A stretch of DNA of 45,161 nucleotides. Source: Caulochytrium protostelioides. Its lineage: Eukaryota; Chytridiomycota; Caulochytriomycetes; Caulochytriales; Caulochytriaceae. The DNA lies in the NCBI GenBank assembly GCA_003615045.1, contig ML014262.1:1-45161 (forward strand), written 5' to 3'. The translations under genes were made by a program, and so were the position numbers. Each line of letters starts with the position of its first letter. The stretch's first letter is position 1. The notes beneath the pieces were generated by a model. The model worked only from the letters and a program-made list of their open reading frames with translations. It did no database searches and was not told the origin of the DNA. Positions 9,067 through 20,311 of the stretch are shown here, in pieces.

Positions 9067-9554
9067 AGGGCCATCGCGGTCGCCATCGTCCGCGCCCACC
9101 GCGCCCGCGTTGTCTCTGTGTTGCCGTCGTCCTCGGCCATCGTCGTCATTCGCGGACCGCGTGGCATGCGGCGGGGCTCCTCCTCCTCGATGCGGCTCGC
9201 GGCCGACGCCTGCACCCGGGTCCCTGCCTTTCCCTTTTCTCCCTACGGCGGCGGCGGCCTGGGTGCGGCCTGCTGCGCCGAGCGCGCTGAGTGGCGCGGC
9301 CGCACTCGGCGCATCCAGCATACCGGTGAGCCCTGAGGCCAATGTCGGCCTCGGGAGCGGCCACGGCCGTGGCGGCGGCCCCGAGCGATCCGCGTCCTCT
9401 ATCGCGCATCAGCACCGGCTTTGTTATGGGCGGCGGGCGTGAAGCAGCTGCAGGCAAATCTGAACCCCTGCGGGGATACGTCGCCGCGACGAAGGAGGAG
9501 GAGGAGGAGGAGAGGGTCCCCATGCGAATGACGACGACCATGTCGATGATTCCA

Positions 9555-9622
9555 TCCGCCCGGTGATGGGATGATTGGGTGATCGCGTGATCGGATGACC
9601 CGATGAGGGGATGATCGGAGGC
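9555..9622. repeat. Degenerate GATGA/GGTGAT-type repeat
   Basis: A run of imperfect 8-10 bp units of the form GATGATTGG, GTGATCGC and GATGACCC. It is a simple repeat with no known function. Confidence 0.7.
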
Positions 9623-11245
9623 ATGCGCGCCTTCCGAGACGGCCCACGAACGCATGATACCGACGCGTTTCACAGTCGCCTGCGAACCCCGTGAGGCCTG
9701 GGCCATCACGACGGGGAAGCGGCACGCGTCCGCGCCACGAAGGGAAGGCCCCCGGGCACGCGGTGGGGTCTCGACCCCTCGGCAGCCTGCGAGTATGGCC
9801 GGCTGGCCGGTCGACCTTGGGAGACGACCGCTCGGTATGGGCCACGCAGGGGGGTCGATGATGTTCCCGCTTTCCCGCCACAATCCTGCCTGCCTGCTTT
9901 TGTAGGCCCCGGCATGCCCCCAGCAGGGTGCGCGGCCGCTTCGGGGGGCATTCGCCCGCATCGGCTGGGCACCAGCGCCCTCGCCCATGGCTCGCCCTGG
10001 CGGCGACACGTGGACCCCGTCAGCCCTCGTTGCGGCATCGCCGGCGTGATCAGCGGGCGCTGCCTCGTGCTGCGGATCCCTGCATGCCGCGATGACCCGG
10101 ACGGCCCTGACGGCGCCTTCTGCGCGCTTCCGGGGGGCGCCTTAAAGCCGCCATGCAGCCGCGGGCCACGGCTCACGTATCGACGTGCTGTGATTCAGGA
10201 AGCGCTCCTGGCCTTCTCGGCCTGGGGCGAGGGGCTGCATGCCGGCCGCTCTCCCCTCCTACCCCCTGTTCAGCGGATATGGACATGATGAATGATGGGC
10301 GCCCCGGACTTCCAAGCCTTCGGTTCCCTGATGTGAGCCAGACCATCTCCTGCCTTTACGTCTCCGGGTCTCTGGCGACTACCACCCAGACCCATGTTGA
10401 GACACGGTCTGATCTCTCAATGGATCACCTGAGTTGTTGTTTACCAGAGGGCGTTTCCATCGGCTAGATGACTTCCGCCCGACGGACGGGTGAGCCCATC
10501 GGCTGGCGCCTCTGGCACCCTCAAGACTCCCCCCACCTGCCTTCCAGGCCGCATGGCCGCGCCCCCCCATGCACGCGGACGCCATGGCGGGGCAACCGCT
10601 GGCGCTTCGCAGGACGCCGGATGCAAGAAGCGCGAAGGCGCGACGGGGTGTTTCGGCCGCGGCGGCCTCGGGCTCGTGAGTCATGAGCCGTCGGCGCCGA
10701 TCGCGTGCATGCCTCCTGATGGATCGACCGCGCGGGCGGGACGGGGCCTGACGGCTCGATTGATCCTTCGATCGCCATCCGGCCCGTGGGCCATGAAGCG
10801 CCGGGGACCTCAGCGAGGGGAATCCGCGCGAAGGTCGAGCCCTCGCGATGCGCCTGGGTCTGTCCCGCCGCCGCCCGTCTCGGTATCTGGGCTCGCATGG
10901 CTGGGATGGGTGGGTGCAGGCGCCGTCGCCGGCGCCATCACAGGCGCAGGAGCCGCGGAGCAGGCGCAGGCCGACGTCGACCGAGACGCAGGAGCCAGGC
11001 CCCCGGGGAATCCACCGCGGCTCGGCTTCGTGCTTGGCCTCGGCATGCATGTGACCCCGCATGCGGAGGACCCCCCCACGGCGTCCCCGCCGCGTCCGCT
11101 CAAAACTGCCCGAGAGCGGCAAGGCGTGCTCGGTTTTTGTCTCTGGGTGCTGAGGCCCGGCTTCGCCTGAGCATCGGCGAGGCGCGCGTCGGGCGCTTGT
11201 CCCGCTTGTCCCTGATTCTGAATTTTTGAGTCTGAATTTTCTTAT

Positions 11246-11287
11246 TCTTGCTTGCTTGCTTGCTTCCTTGCTTCCTTGCTGGCTTGG
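11246..11287. repeat. (CTTG)n microsatellite
   Basis: CTTG tetramers with some CTTC variants. Confidence 0.85.
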
Positions 11288-11740
11288 AGGGGTCGCCCGA
11301 TATCGCGCGATGTGGACGGGCCATGGCCACGGCGTAGCAGACCGCCGCGCGCGGCCTACCGTTGGTTGGCGGGTGCTCCGGCTTGGTCCCGAACCCTCCC
11401 GATCGGGGGGGCGCACGTGAGACGCGTGACCGGATGATGCGGGGTGGGCCGTTCGTTGTTGTTTTTTGATGCTTTCCGCGTCCGTCGCGTGCCGCCGCCG
11501 TCGAGCGGCATCGCATGACATCAAGCGGCCGGCTGCGTGGCGTGCCTCGCCCTCCATGGGACCCTCCCGAAGCGGCGGTATCAGCGAGAGGTCCGGCGTG
11601 ACGGGTCGGCCGGCCCCCCCGGTCGACGTCGAAGGGGAGCCGATCCCGTCGAGAGCGCTCAGCCCGGCGGACCCTTGCGCGCCGCCGCGAAATGGCCGCC
11701 GCCGGCGTCGGCCTCGACCGGTCCTCTCGGACACCCGCGC

Positions 11741-11787
11741 GTGGTTGGTTCGTTGGTGGGTTGGTTGCTGGGTTGGTGGGTTGGGGG
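11741..11787. repeat. GGTTG-type repeat
   Basis: A run of GGTTGGTT and GGTGGGTT units of about 47 bp. It is G-rich with regularly spaced GG/GGG runs, so it could form a quadruplex. It is not a known telomere repeat. Confidence 0.75.
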
Positions 11788-12200
11788 ACTCTCTTGCTTG
11801 GCATGCACGGCAGCAGCGCTACGCCCGCGTCGCCCCGCCTTCCGCGCGCGCGGACCCGACCCTTCCTGCCTTTCCCGTCTGTCCAGCCCGAGCGGGGGGC
11901 CACCGGTGCGCCGGCCGCGGCCGCGGCGACGCGACCCGAAAGCACTTCCGCCACCGTGCGAAGCTCCGCCTCGTCGGTGCGCATCCGGACCCGTCGGCAC
12001 GGCCGCCGCGGCCGGCGGCCGTGCCGGTCCCGACCGACGCTCCCGGGCAGGCCGAAGGGGGTCGAGCCGGGCCGGGCCTCGCCGAGCCTCGCCGAGCCCA
12101 TGCCACGAAGCCCGGCACGCACGCACATGTCTCAACCATCCGTGAAGCAGAAAAAAAAAAGTGAGGCAAGGACGTCACGGGGTCTGGCGAGGCGGGCCAA

Positions 12201-12260
12201 GCCAAGGCCGGTCGAGCCAAGGCCGGTCGAGCCATGGCCGGTCGAGCCAAGGCGGGTCAA
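12201..12260. repeat. 15-bp tandem repeat, four copies
   Basis: The unit GCCAAGGCCGGTCGA is repeated at 12201, 12216, 12231 and 12246. The first two copies are identical, the third has one change and the fourth two. Confidence 0.92.
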
Positions 12261-13169
12261 GCTCAGGCCACGGCCGGGCGCTCGGCACTCGGCGACCGCC
12301 ACAAAAAAAAAGGACGTCCTTCCTATCCGCGGCGACGCGCACGCGTCGGCACCGAGCGCCGACCCTGACGACGTCACCTAGAGAGCACAGCAGCCGCCAG
12401 CCGCCCGAAGCCGAGGCCGAACGCGAGGCCGACACCGCAAAAATGCAAAAAACAACGAAAGTGTCGTCCACGCGCAGACGACGATGCCTCGGTGCGAGCC
12501 GAGGCTGAAGCCTCACCACAGTCGGCGGTCCACGGCGCACGCCAGCTCTTCGTCCTCGGTCACGACTTTGCATGCTCGCGCCGCCGTTGGCCGCCGTCTC
12601 GTTGGGCGCGCAGGGGGCAGGCATGCAAGGCTGCAGGGACTGGCGGTCGCTCGCGCGCCCTTCGCCGCGGACGACACGACGGCTTAAAAACGCCATCCGT
12701 GTGGCCGCGCCATCGCCGCCATCCCCCCCCGGCGCCGTCGTCTTCCGTCGGCAGGATCAGCACGTTCATGCCATGCGCCATCGGGGTCCATCCATTGCTC
12801 GTCAAAGGCGCTCCACTCCGCTCCGCTCCGCTCGGTCCCTCCGTCGCATCTGACGGGTCTGCGCTCACGCTTGCTGGCCATCTCTGCGTCTTGATGCTCC
12901 CTCTCCCTCTCATCCGCCCTCTTTCTCTCCATCGCTCGGCGCTCTTGCCATCGCGACACCGACGGTGTCCAATCGGCGTTTGCCGCCTCTGACCTCCACC
13001 TCGCCGTGGCTTCTTGACGTCTCCCTTCGCGGTGGACCGTGCGGCTCTCCTCCTTCCGGTGTGTGCGCGATTCCATTTTAGTTGATTTTCTCTCGACCAC
13101 GGGCCTCCACCCGATCTCAGGGTCGTCACGCCACATCCTGTCGCGCCTCGGACAGCTCACCGCGCGTCC

Positions 13170-13176
13170 TATAAAG
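13170..13176 (+). promoter_or_regulatory. Possible TATA box of the sugar transporter
   Basis: TATAAAG stands alone in GC-rich DNA on the coding strand, 622 bp before the transporter ATG. Use would imply a long leader or a leader intron. Weak evidence. Confidence 0.2.
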
Positions 13177-13797
13177 CGTCCGTGATACCACCGCCGGACG
13201 ACGATCGGGGGTTCCCGCTGACACCCGACGGAGAACCACGGGGGCTTGCACCCACGCGTCTCTGGAAACGGGCCACAACGTGCCAAGGAAACACGCCCTC
13301 CAGTGCTCCTCCCACCCCCGACGTGCGCCTCTGGGCCCCTTTCCGGTCTTGTCTGCCGCGGAGGGCTGTTCCTGCCCCTTTCTCTGTCGATCATCCCGCC
13401 CCGCCCTCTCTCCCCCCCCGAAAACTCCGCTCACGCGGGGTCCTACGGCTATCGGATCGCCTCGTTTCGCGCGTTTCGTTTTCGTTTTCACGTTCACGTT
13501 CTTTCACGTTCTTCTTTTCTTCTTTCCGGCGCCGGTCGTCTCTTTGTGTTCGTTGTGTGTGTTCTCCTCGCCAGACCGTGGTCTTGCTGCTCCCGCCCTC
13601 CAGGGCGCTCGCTTGCTCCCGCAACGGGATCGTTCAACGGGGTGCCCACCGCTGCCGCCACGGACCAGTGGCGCCAGGTCTCCTCACGTGACCCGCCAAG
13701 CATCGCCGACGCGACCTGACTCGGGAGGGCGTCTCTTTGTTTCTCGTGCTGCCCTTCTCGCTTCCGCTCCCTCGCATTCACGCATCGAGCCGGCACC

Positions 13798-15288
13798 ATG
13801 GGTCTCGTTCAGGTCATCGCCCTCGCGTCGGGCATGGCCGGCTTCCTCTTCGGGTATGAAGTCGGCATCGTCGACCAAGTCCTGGCGATGCCCGCCTTCG
13901 GGCTGCGCTTCGGCCTCAAGGAAATCAGCCCCGTCACCGGCAAGATCGTCGCCACGGCCGCCGAGTCCGACCGCTCCGGCACGATCACCTCGGTGTTCAT
14001 GCTCGGGTGCATCTTTGGCTCGGCCGCCGCGTCGATCAGCACCGACCGCATCGGCCGGCGGTGGACGCTGATGCTCGGGTGCCTGCTGTTCATGTTCGGT
14101 GTCGCGCTGCAGTCCTTCGCGAACGTGATTGCCACCCTGCTCGCGGGCCGCGTCATCTCGGGCATCGGCGTCGGCTTCATGTCCGCTGCGGCCCCGCTCT
14201 ACATCTCCGAAACGGCGCCCTCCGAGGTCCGCGGCACCTACGTCTCGCTCTACCAGCTCATGATCACCTTCGGCATCCTCGTGGCCTCCATCGTAAACAC
14301 CGTCATCATGGCGACGATGACCGGCGAGGCCGAGTGGCGCCTGGCCCTGGGCCTGCAGCTCGTGTCCTCGGGCCTGCTGACGGCGCTGCTGCTGTTCACG
14401 CCGTTCTCGCCGCGCTGGCTGATGAGCCGCGGCCGTGAGGAGGACGCGCTTGCGGCATTGGCGCGGCTGCGCGGCGCGACCGAGAGCACCCCCGAGGTCC
14501 TCGAGGAGTGGGAGGACGTCCGCGCCAACGTCGCCTTCGAGCAGCGCGTCGGCCAGGCCACCTGGGGTGAGCTCCTCAAGCCGGGCATCCGCAACCGCGT
14601 CGCGATCGGCGTCACGCTCCAGGTCTTCCAGCAGCTCACCGGCATCAACATCATCCTCTACTACGCCGCGACCCTTTTCCAGCGCATGGGCTTCTCGCAC
14701 CAGCAGGCCTCGACCACGCTGCCCATCGCCAACGCCGCCATCAACCTGCTCGCCACCTTCCCCGGCATGTACCTCGTCGAACGCGCGGGCCGCCGCTCGC
14801 TGCTGCTGTATGGCGGCTACATCATCGGCTTTGCCCACGCGCTCGTGACGCTGTTCATTGGTCTGTCCGGCGCGAACCCGTCGATGGCGTGGGGCGCCAT
14901 GGTCGGCGTGCTGCTGTTCACGGTCGCGTTCGCGTCGACGTGGGGCCCGATCGTGTGGGTCTACCAGTCCGAGATCTTCCCGCTGCGTGTGCGCGGCCGC
15001 GCGTCTGCCTGCTCGACGATGACCAACTGGGTGGCCGGCACCGTGCTGGCCCGCATCACGCTGCCCATCCAGGACCACATCGGCCACTACGTCTACCTCA
15101 TCTTTGCGAGCGCCGGCGTCGCGATGGGCACGTTTGTCTTCTTCTTTGTGCCCGAGACCAAGGGCCTCCAGCTGGAGGAGATGGACGCCATCTTCGGCGT
15201 GCCCCAGGGCGGCGTGGACGTCGAGTACGTCGAGAGCTTCAACTACGACCCCAAGAAGTTTGCTGCGGTCGAGCAGGACGCGCACTAA
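13798..15288 (+). CDS. MFS sugar transporter (sugar porter family)
   Basis: The 496-residue protein has the 12 membrane segments and signatures of the sugar porter family: GFLFGYEVG in segment 1, DRIGRRWT after segment 2, PLYISETAPSEVRG before segment 5, SPRWLMSRGR at the start of the central loop, QQLTGINIILYYA in segment 7, VERAGRRSLLL after segment 8, QSEIFPLRVRGR and FVPETKGLQLEEMD at the end. Members import hexoses across the plasma membrane, by proton symport or facilitated diffusion; the substrate cannot be read here. The ATG at 13798 sits in a good context (CACCATGGG) and directly precedes segment 1, so the cytosolic N-terminus is very short compared with yeast Hxt proteins. No intron. 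An opposite-strand frame of 570 codons is a coding shadow. Confidence 0.95.
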   Translation: MGLVQVIALASGMAGFLFGYEVGIVDQVLAMPAFGLRFGLKEISPVTGKIVATAAESDRSGTITSVFMLGCIFGSAAASISTDRIGRRWTLMLGCLLFMFGVALQSFANVIATLLAGRVISGIGVGFMSAAAPLYISETAPSEVRGTYVSLYQLMITFGILVASIVNTVIMATMTGEAEWRLALGLQLVSSGLLTALLLFTPFSPRWLMSRGREEDALAALARLRGATESTPEVLEEWEDVRANVAFEQRVGQATWGELLKPGIRNRVAIGVTLQVFQQLTGINIILYYAATLFQRMGFSHQQASTTLPIANAAINLLATFPGMYLVERAGRRSLLLYGGYIIGFAHALVTLFIGLSGANPSMAWGAMVGVLLFTVAFASTWGPIVWVYQSEIFPLRVRGRASACSTMTNWVAGTVLARITLPIQDHIGHYVYLIFASAGVAMGTFVFFFVPETKGLQLEEMDAIFGVPQGGVDVEYVESFNYDPKKFAAVEQDAH

Positions 15289-16282
15289 GCTCGCCCCTCC
15301 CTGCCTTCCGTTTGTTCTTCTCTTTCTGTGTTTTCCTTTCCTCTGTTGCCTCTCTCCCCCTCGGGCCCCTGCACGCGCATGATATCCCTCTCGCATGTCT
15401 CCCCCCTGTCCCCTTCACTTCTGACGCATGGGTCTCCTTGTCATGGCGCCGGGTCTCCACCCCCCTCGGCGCCTGCGATACCTTAGCATTAAATATTCCT
15501 TGACGCAACTCTGATGTCCCTTGATGGTTCGTGGGTGACTGGGAAGCACGGCGAGCATGATGATCCCAGCGATGACGATGGGAGAGCGAAGAAGGGAGAG
15601 GGCGAGATGGCTCGCTGCCGACGAGAGAGACGGCGGCGTCGATGCATCCCCGAGCCTATTCCCATCCTTGCGAGTCTGATACGCGACGATGGGATCGCCG
15701 CCCACCTGCGCAGCCGCGCCCGCCCGGGGTCCGCGGGGAAGGACCGGAACGTCGGTGACTCTCCGCGAGGGCCGACGCCGCGAGCGACATCGACGCCGGC
15801 GGCTCGTCCGAGCCCCGCGACGCGACCAAAATTGAGGCGGCCGGCGGGTCCGCCTGGTCTCGGCGGCCGCGCGGGGGGCGCTCCGGGCGCCCATGTGACA
15901 CGGGCGCCGCCGGAGACTCCCCGCGGGTCCCTCTCGCTGCGGCGGCGGGTGCTGTGGCGGGTGCAGCAGCAGCAGCAGCAGCTGCGGGAGCTGCGGGAGC
16001 GGCTGGTGCCGCTGCTGCGACCACCAGCACCGGCCCGTCGCCGCCGCCGTCGCCGCCGCCGCCGTCAGCCGCCGCCGCCAGCCGCCGTCGCCGCCGTCGC
16101 CGCCGCCGTCGCTCCCGCCGCCGCCGCCGCCGCCGCCAGCCGCCGCTCCTTGGTGTGACCCGTGCGTTGCCGGCTTGAACGGCGGGCGGGGTCCACGGCC
16201 CGTCCTGCGTCGGAGGTCCACGGTCGATGCCGGCCGTAGCCGCCGCCCAAGCACGCGCAGCGGCGGTCCTGTTCAGCATTCA

Positions 16283-16325
16283 TGCGATGCCGATGCCGAT
16301 GCGATGCGATGCGATGCGATGCGAA
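16283..16325. repeat. (GCGAT)n microsatellite
   Basis: GCGAT/GCCGAT units in tandem, followed at once by the AT-rich CATATATAG. Confidence 0.88.
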
Positions 16326-16671
16326 GCATATATAGCCGCCGATCAGCAGGACAGCGCGCGGGACACGCGAGCGCCGGCCGGGCCGCGCGACGCGAGAGAG
16401 GCGGCCTCGAGCCCGGGTTCGGCATGGGCGCCGCCGAACGGACACCCGCGTGTCACGCGGACGACAGGATCGCTCAACGCGAGACCGAGGCGGCAGACGC
16501 ACCCGCGGATCGATGCCTGGCCTGCCCTCTTGACGCTCATGGACCGCTGTTGTCTTTCCTGCCCCATCCCCCTTCTCTGGCTTGGCTCGCGCATGCCACG
16601 GCGGTGTGCTGCCTTCCCCCTCGCGGTCTGTCAGCCTTCTTGCCTTCTTGCCGGGTCGTGCGGGGCTTCGC

Positions 16672-16674
<3 letters not shown>

Positions 16675-16723
<49 letters not shown>
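16675..16723. repeat. (CCACGA)n hexamer array
   Basis: Eight near-perfect CCACGA hexamers. They encode His/Asp/Thr-type repeats in the three frames without an accepted gene. Confidence 0.92.
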
Positions 16724-16724
<1 letters not shown>

Positions 16725-17383
16725 CGGACCCCCCTCCGGGCCGGCGGATGGCACAGTCGTCGTCACCCTGTGCAATTTATACCCTCATTGATACCCTGGG
16801 TGCAACCACACCGGTATCCGGTATCCGAGCCCATTCCTGTCGCAACCGCGTGGACTGGGCGCAGACGCAGGTGCAGACGCAGGCGCAGGTGCCGCCTGGC
16901 TTCCCCGTGATTGTCTGACCCACGCGACGGCTGTCGACGGTGGTGGACCACGGCGGGTGAACGGCGTTCGCGAGCGAAACAAGAAGCCCTGGTGGTTTTC
17001 TCGTGGGTCTCCGCTGCATCGTTGAGCCGACGCGACACGACAGCATCACGCTCAATCCTGTACGCTCGACAGCATCCCTGCTCCTCCTTGTTCCTCCTTC
17101 GTTTGTTCTTCAATTTCTGTTTCTGTTTCTGTTTCCGTTTTTATTAAAACGCGGCGTCACCTTCCGCCTCGCGTTTCTCATTGTGTCCGCGCCACAGTAT
17201 TCTTTCGTTCCCCGGCTCGTTCGGACCCACCGGAGAGGCTCGCTGGCCGGCCTTTTCTCCGGTCCCTCGCCCGTGCCCGCGTCATCTCTGCCCGTCTTCA
17301 CCATCGCTCGAGGGCCTCGGTGCCGTCTGCGCGTCTGCGGTACAACACGATCTCTGTTCCCCAACAACCGTCCTTGTTTCCGA

Positions 17384-17437
17384 GCCTCTTGAGCTTCTTA
17401 AGCCTCTCGAGCTTCTTAAGCCTCTCGAGCTTCTTAA
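17384..17437. repeat. 18-bp tandem repeat, three copies
   Basis: The unit GCCTCTCGAGCTTCTTAA (first copy GCCTCTTGAG...) repeats exactly from 17384. Each unit contains CTTAAG and, in two copies, CTCGAG, both perfect 6-bp palindromes. Confidence 0.92.
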
Positions 17438-17929
17438 GCCCCCCCGCCACCTCTCCTGACCGCGTCGGGGCACTGCGACCCCTGCGTGCGGCCCTTCGCT
17501 GGCGTTGACCCTCACGCGCACGCCACCGCCATCGCTTTCCCGGGGAGTGCTCGTCCCGGCGGTCTTCAGCGACGCGTGCCTTCGGCAGCGTAGCGCTTGA
17601 CATCATCGCCTCGCGACAGACCCCCGCGTGCTGCGGCTGCCGTGAGGCGCCACCCCTCAACGCTGCGTGATCGCGCTTGCTCGGCACGCCCGCCGGGTGG
17701 CCTCGTCGGCAGATCACGGGCGTCGCGGTCGTGCTGACGTCGTCGGAGTTGATCCGATCGTCTGCTGCCGACCATCACTGGCGCGGGTCTGCCGTCGGCG
17801 TCGATCGCCGCTGACTCGGCCCTCTCCACCGTCTGCACCGCCGCTGGGGTGACGCTTCCACGGACAGCATCCCCCGCCAGCGGGGGTTCGCGACGCGATC
17901 GATCCGCCCTTCTGGGCTCCGCTGTCCTC

Positions 17930-18928
17930 ATGCCGGCGCCACCACACGACGGTGGTTTGATCCGCGGCGCGGCCGCGCGCCATGGCGCCGTGACGGCCGC
18001 CGGCGCCGGCGCCGACTCGGACGCCGAGCGGCTCCGCCGCACCCTCGCGTCCGAGTGTCCGAACCGCGCGGCCGTCGACTCCTTCCTGGCCCTGCTCCGC
18101 AAGATGCGTGCGCCCCATGACGGCGGCCTCTCGGGTGGCCCGGGCCACGGCCACGGCCACGGCCACGGCGGGCAGGACGCCGCCGCCGCCGCCATCGAGC
18201 CGAGCGCCGTGGCACAGCCGGCGCCGCGTTACGCCAGCACGCGCCTGCAGCACGCCGCGCTCTTCGGTCCCGCGCCTGACCGCATCGAGCCGGTCGTGGC
18301 CGCCGCCGCCGCCGCCGCCGCCGACCCCGCCGCCGCCGACCCCGCCAGCCCCCCGCGCCGCCGCTCGCCCTCCGCCGCGTCGTCCGACGCCGCGTCGGTC
18401 GCGACGCTGTCCTCCGGCAGCGATGCGGCCGGCCCCGCACGCGGCGTATGGTCCGCCGTGTCCGCCTCGGACCCGTCCGACGCCGCGGCGCAGGCGCTCA
18501 CCCTCGCCGCCCGCCACGCCGCCGCCCGTCACGCCGCCGCCCGCTCGGGTCCGTCCGCCTCGCCGCCCCGCGCCGGTCTGCCCGCGACGGCCATCGCCGC
18601 CGTCGCGGCCACCCGCGTCCTCGAGCCGCTCCCGGCTGCGGCCTACCGCACCGTGCCGGCGACCGAGTCGTGCGCAGAGGCCCCCACCGCGATGCGGAAG
18701 CGCACGCCTACCCACGCCGCGACAAAGGCCGCGGCCGCGGCCGCCGAGGCCGAGGCCGAGGCCGAGGCCGATCATGCCGCACGCATGGCCCATGCTGCGC
18801 ATGTTCATGCCCACGTGCAGGCGCACCACGCGGCTCAGATGGCCCATGCATCGGCGCTGCAGTCGACCCATGCGGCTCACTATCTGGCCGCGCAGCTGCA
18901 GCAGCAGCAGTATCAACAACGTGTGTTA

Positions 18929-18963
<35 letters not shown>

Positions 18964-19879
18964 ACTCCTGTTGCAACAGCAGCAACAACAGCGGTACGCA
19001 AAGCAGCCGGTTGCGCCACGCACGACGCCTCCGCCGCCGCAGGCGAGTCTGCTGAGCGAACGTCTGCGATCGAACCGCGCGGCGTCGCCGACGCTCACGC
19101 CGCCACCGACGCCGTCGCCGCCTCACGGCACGCTGCCCCACGCAGCGCGCCAACGCACGGCCTCGCCGGTGCCCGCCGGCCTGGTTTGTCCTGCCGAGTC
19201 GCCGTCGCCGTCGTCGTCGCCGTCTTCCCCGACCGGCGCCGCGTCCGAGCCCCTCTCGGCCTTCGTGTCCGAGTCGCGCGTCGTGATGGAGCTTCAGCGC
19301 CAGCGCCAGCGCCAGCGCCAGGCGACGCCGGGTCCGGACGCCGACGCCCAGGCGCACGCCGCCCCGCCGGCCGACTGGCGTCCCGCGCTGCTGGATACGC
19401 GGTGGCGGCTGAAAGCCCTGCGGCCCGGCGTGATCCCGGTCGATGTGGCGCCGTCGGCCGCGCTGCGCGCGCCGTCGCCAAAGGCCGCGTCGCCGCACGG
19501 GGAGGACGCGCCCGTCGACCCGCTGCTATACTACCGCCCGATCCTGCTGTCGCCGCGGCCGCGGCCAAGCGAACCCCTGTTCGCGACGCCGGCCGCGAGG
19601 ACCCCGGAAGCCGGCGGCGCTGCGACGGCCTCGGCGTCGACCTCGGCTTCGACGGCGAGCTCCCCCCGGACGGCTCCTGCCGACGGCGCGGGAGCGGCCG
19701 AGCGTGTTGTCGACGACGGGGACGACGAGCAGGCCGCCATGGACGCGCTGCACCACGATGTGATGCAGGCCATCGCTGGCGACGGGGCCGCGCTGGACCT
19801 CGAGTCGTATGCGCCGCTTGCCGCTCTGCGCAACTGGGCCGCGCTGCCTGACGAGCCGCATCGCGTCCAAATCTGGTAA
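17930..19879 (+). CDS. Poly-Gln/His/Ala-rich protein of unknown function
   Basis: The frame gives 649 residues from the first ATG at 17930; it is open about 27 codons further upstream but only from a GTG. Residues about 20-65 (SDAERLRRTLASECPNRAAVDSF...LLRKM) look helical and could be a small folded unit. Then follow a GHGHGHGHGG stretch, Ala/Ser/Pro-rich regions, a His/Ala segment, and a Gln-rich block (about residues 320-356) with runs of up to 12 Gln encoded by mixed CAG/CAA codons. The C-terminal third is again more complex (TRWRLKALRPGVIPVDV, PLLYYRPILL, YAPLAALRNWAALPDEP, ending VQIW). I recognise no domain. Gln-rich fungal proteins are often transcriptional cofactors or RNA-binding regulators, but that is only a guess. 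It is convergent with the DOCK gene. Confidence 0.6.
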
Positions 19880-20311
19880 ACGGCGCTCGGCCGCCTCGCC
19901 GGTCGCCGCGGCTCCTTCTTTTTCTCAACCCTGTTTTCTTCTGTCTGCTTCTGCTCCTCCTTGTTCTCTCTGTCTCTCTCCGTTTCTGCTTTTCTGTTTC
20001 GTGCCGACCCATTCACGCATTCCCTCACGCATCGTCATTACACCCATTTCTGTTTCACATCACGTTCACATCCGCATCTGCATCCGCATCCGCATCCGCA
20101 TCTGCATCTGCATCTGCATCTGCATCTGCATCTGCATCTGCATCTGCATCGCTTCAGCATGGTCACTCTTGTGAGTGGATCCAAGTTTTCTTATTAAATC
20201 TAATCGTCGTCGTCAGCTTCATGACCACGCCAAAAATCAGTGGGAGCGATGGAGGGACAGAAAGAAAGCGGCACTGCCTTCGGAAACTCATCCCCCCACA
20301 TCGACATCTCA
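19880..20311. other. Convergent 3' region with a hexamer microsatellite
   Basis: A 432-bp gap between two facing stops. After a T/C-rich tract comes a (GCATCT/GCATCC)n array at about 20070-20150. The AT-rich TTATTAAATCTAATC at 20191-20205 reads AATAAG on the minus strand, a one-base variant of the poly(A) hexamer suitable for the DOCK transcript. Confidence 0.5.
20070..20150. repeat. (GCATCT)n hexamer microsatellite
   Basis: About 13 hexamers, with C and T alternating at one position in the left part and pure GCATCT in the right part. It lies 190 bp downstream of the poly-Gln gene's stop. Confidence 0.92.

Larger units (their letters stand above)
8046..13797. other. 5.7 kb without a convincing gene
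   Basis: I find no protein family on either strand. Open frames of up to about 450 codons exist but have shuffled Arg/Pro/Gly composition, several start at GTG, and none has a domain. The stretch contains the Rheb 5' leader with a CAG tract, a GCCGTC hexamer array, several tetra- and oligomer repeats, two A-runs (12151-12160, 12303-12312) and, towards the right, a pyrimidine-rich leader region of the sugar transporter (about 13280-13790). Unannotated genes with many small exons cannot be excluded. Confidence 0.5.
15289..17929. other. 2.6 kb without a confident gene, rich in simple repeats
   Basis: The left part is the transporter 3' flank; ATTAAATATT at 15488-15497 is a candidate poly(A) signal region. 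An ATG-started open frame of 214 codons at 15514-16158 encodes a start that is not low-complexity, then a CAG-encoded Gln run and long Arg/Pro/Ala runs. It has no domain and I do not call it a gene. Repeats at 16283, 16675 and 17384 are listed separately. A (CAG)n of seven units lies at 15962-15983 and GCC runs fill 16030-16140. A T-rich patch ending in TTATTAAAAC lies at 17110-17152. Confidence 0.5.

Noticed and set aside
8719-9342. 207-codon minus-strand open frame with Gly-Asp repeats
   Set aside because: It is produced by the GCCGTC hexamer array; no function can be supported.
10379-11734. 451-codon minus-strand open frame
   Set aside because: It starts at GTG, contains residues coded by the CTTG repeat, has no domain and a shuffled composition.
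13684-15396. 570-codon open frame on the minus strand
   Set aside because: It is antisense to the sugar transporter and Arg/Asp/Gly-rich without a family; a coding shadow.
15514-16158. 214-codon plus-strand open frame with a Gln run
   Set aside because: It has an ATG start, but two thirds is coded by CAG, GCC and CGC repeats and there is no homology; not enough to call a gene.
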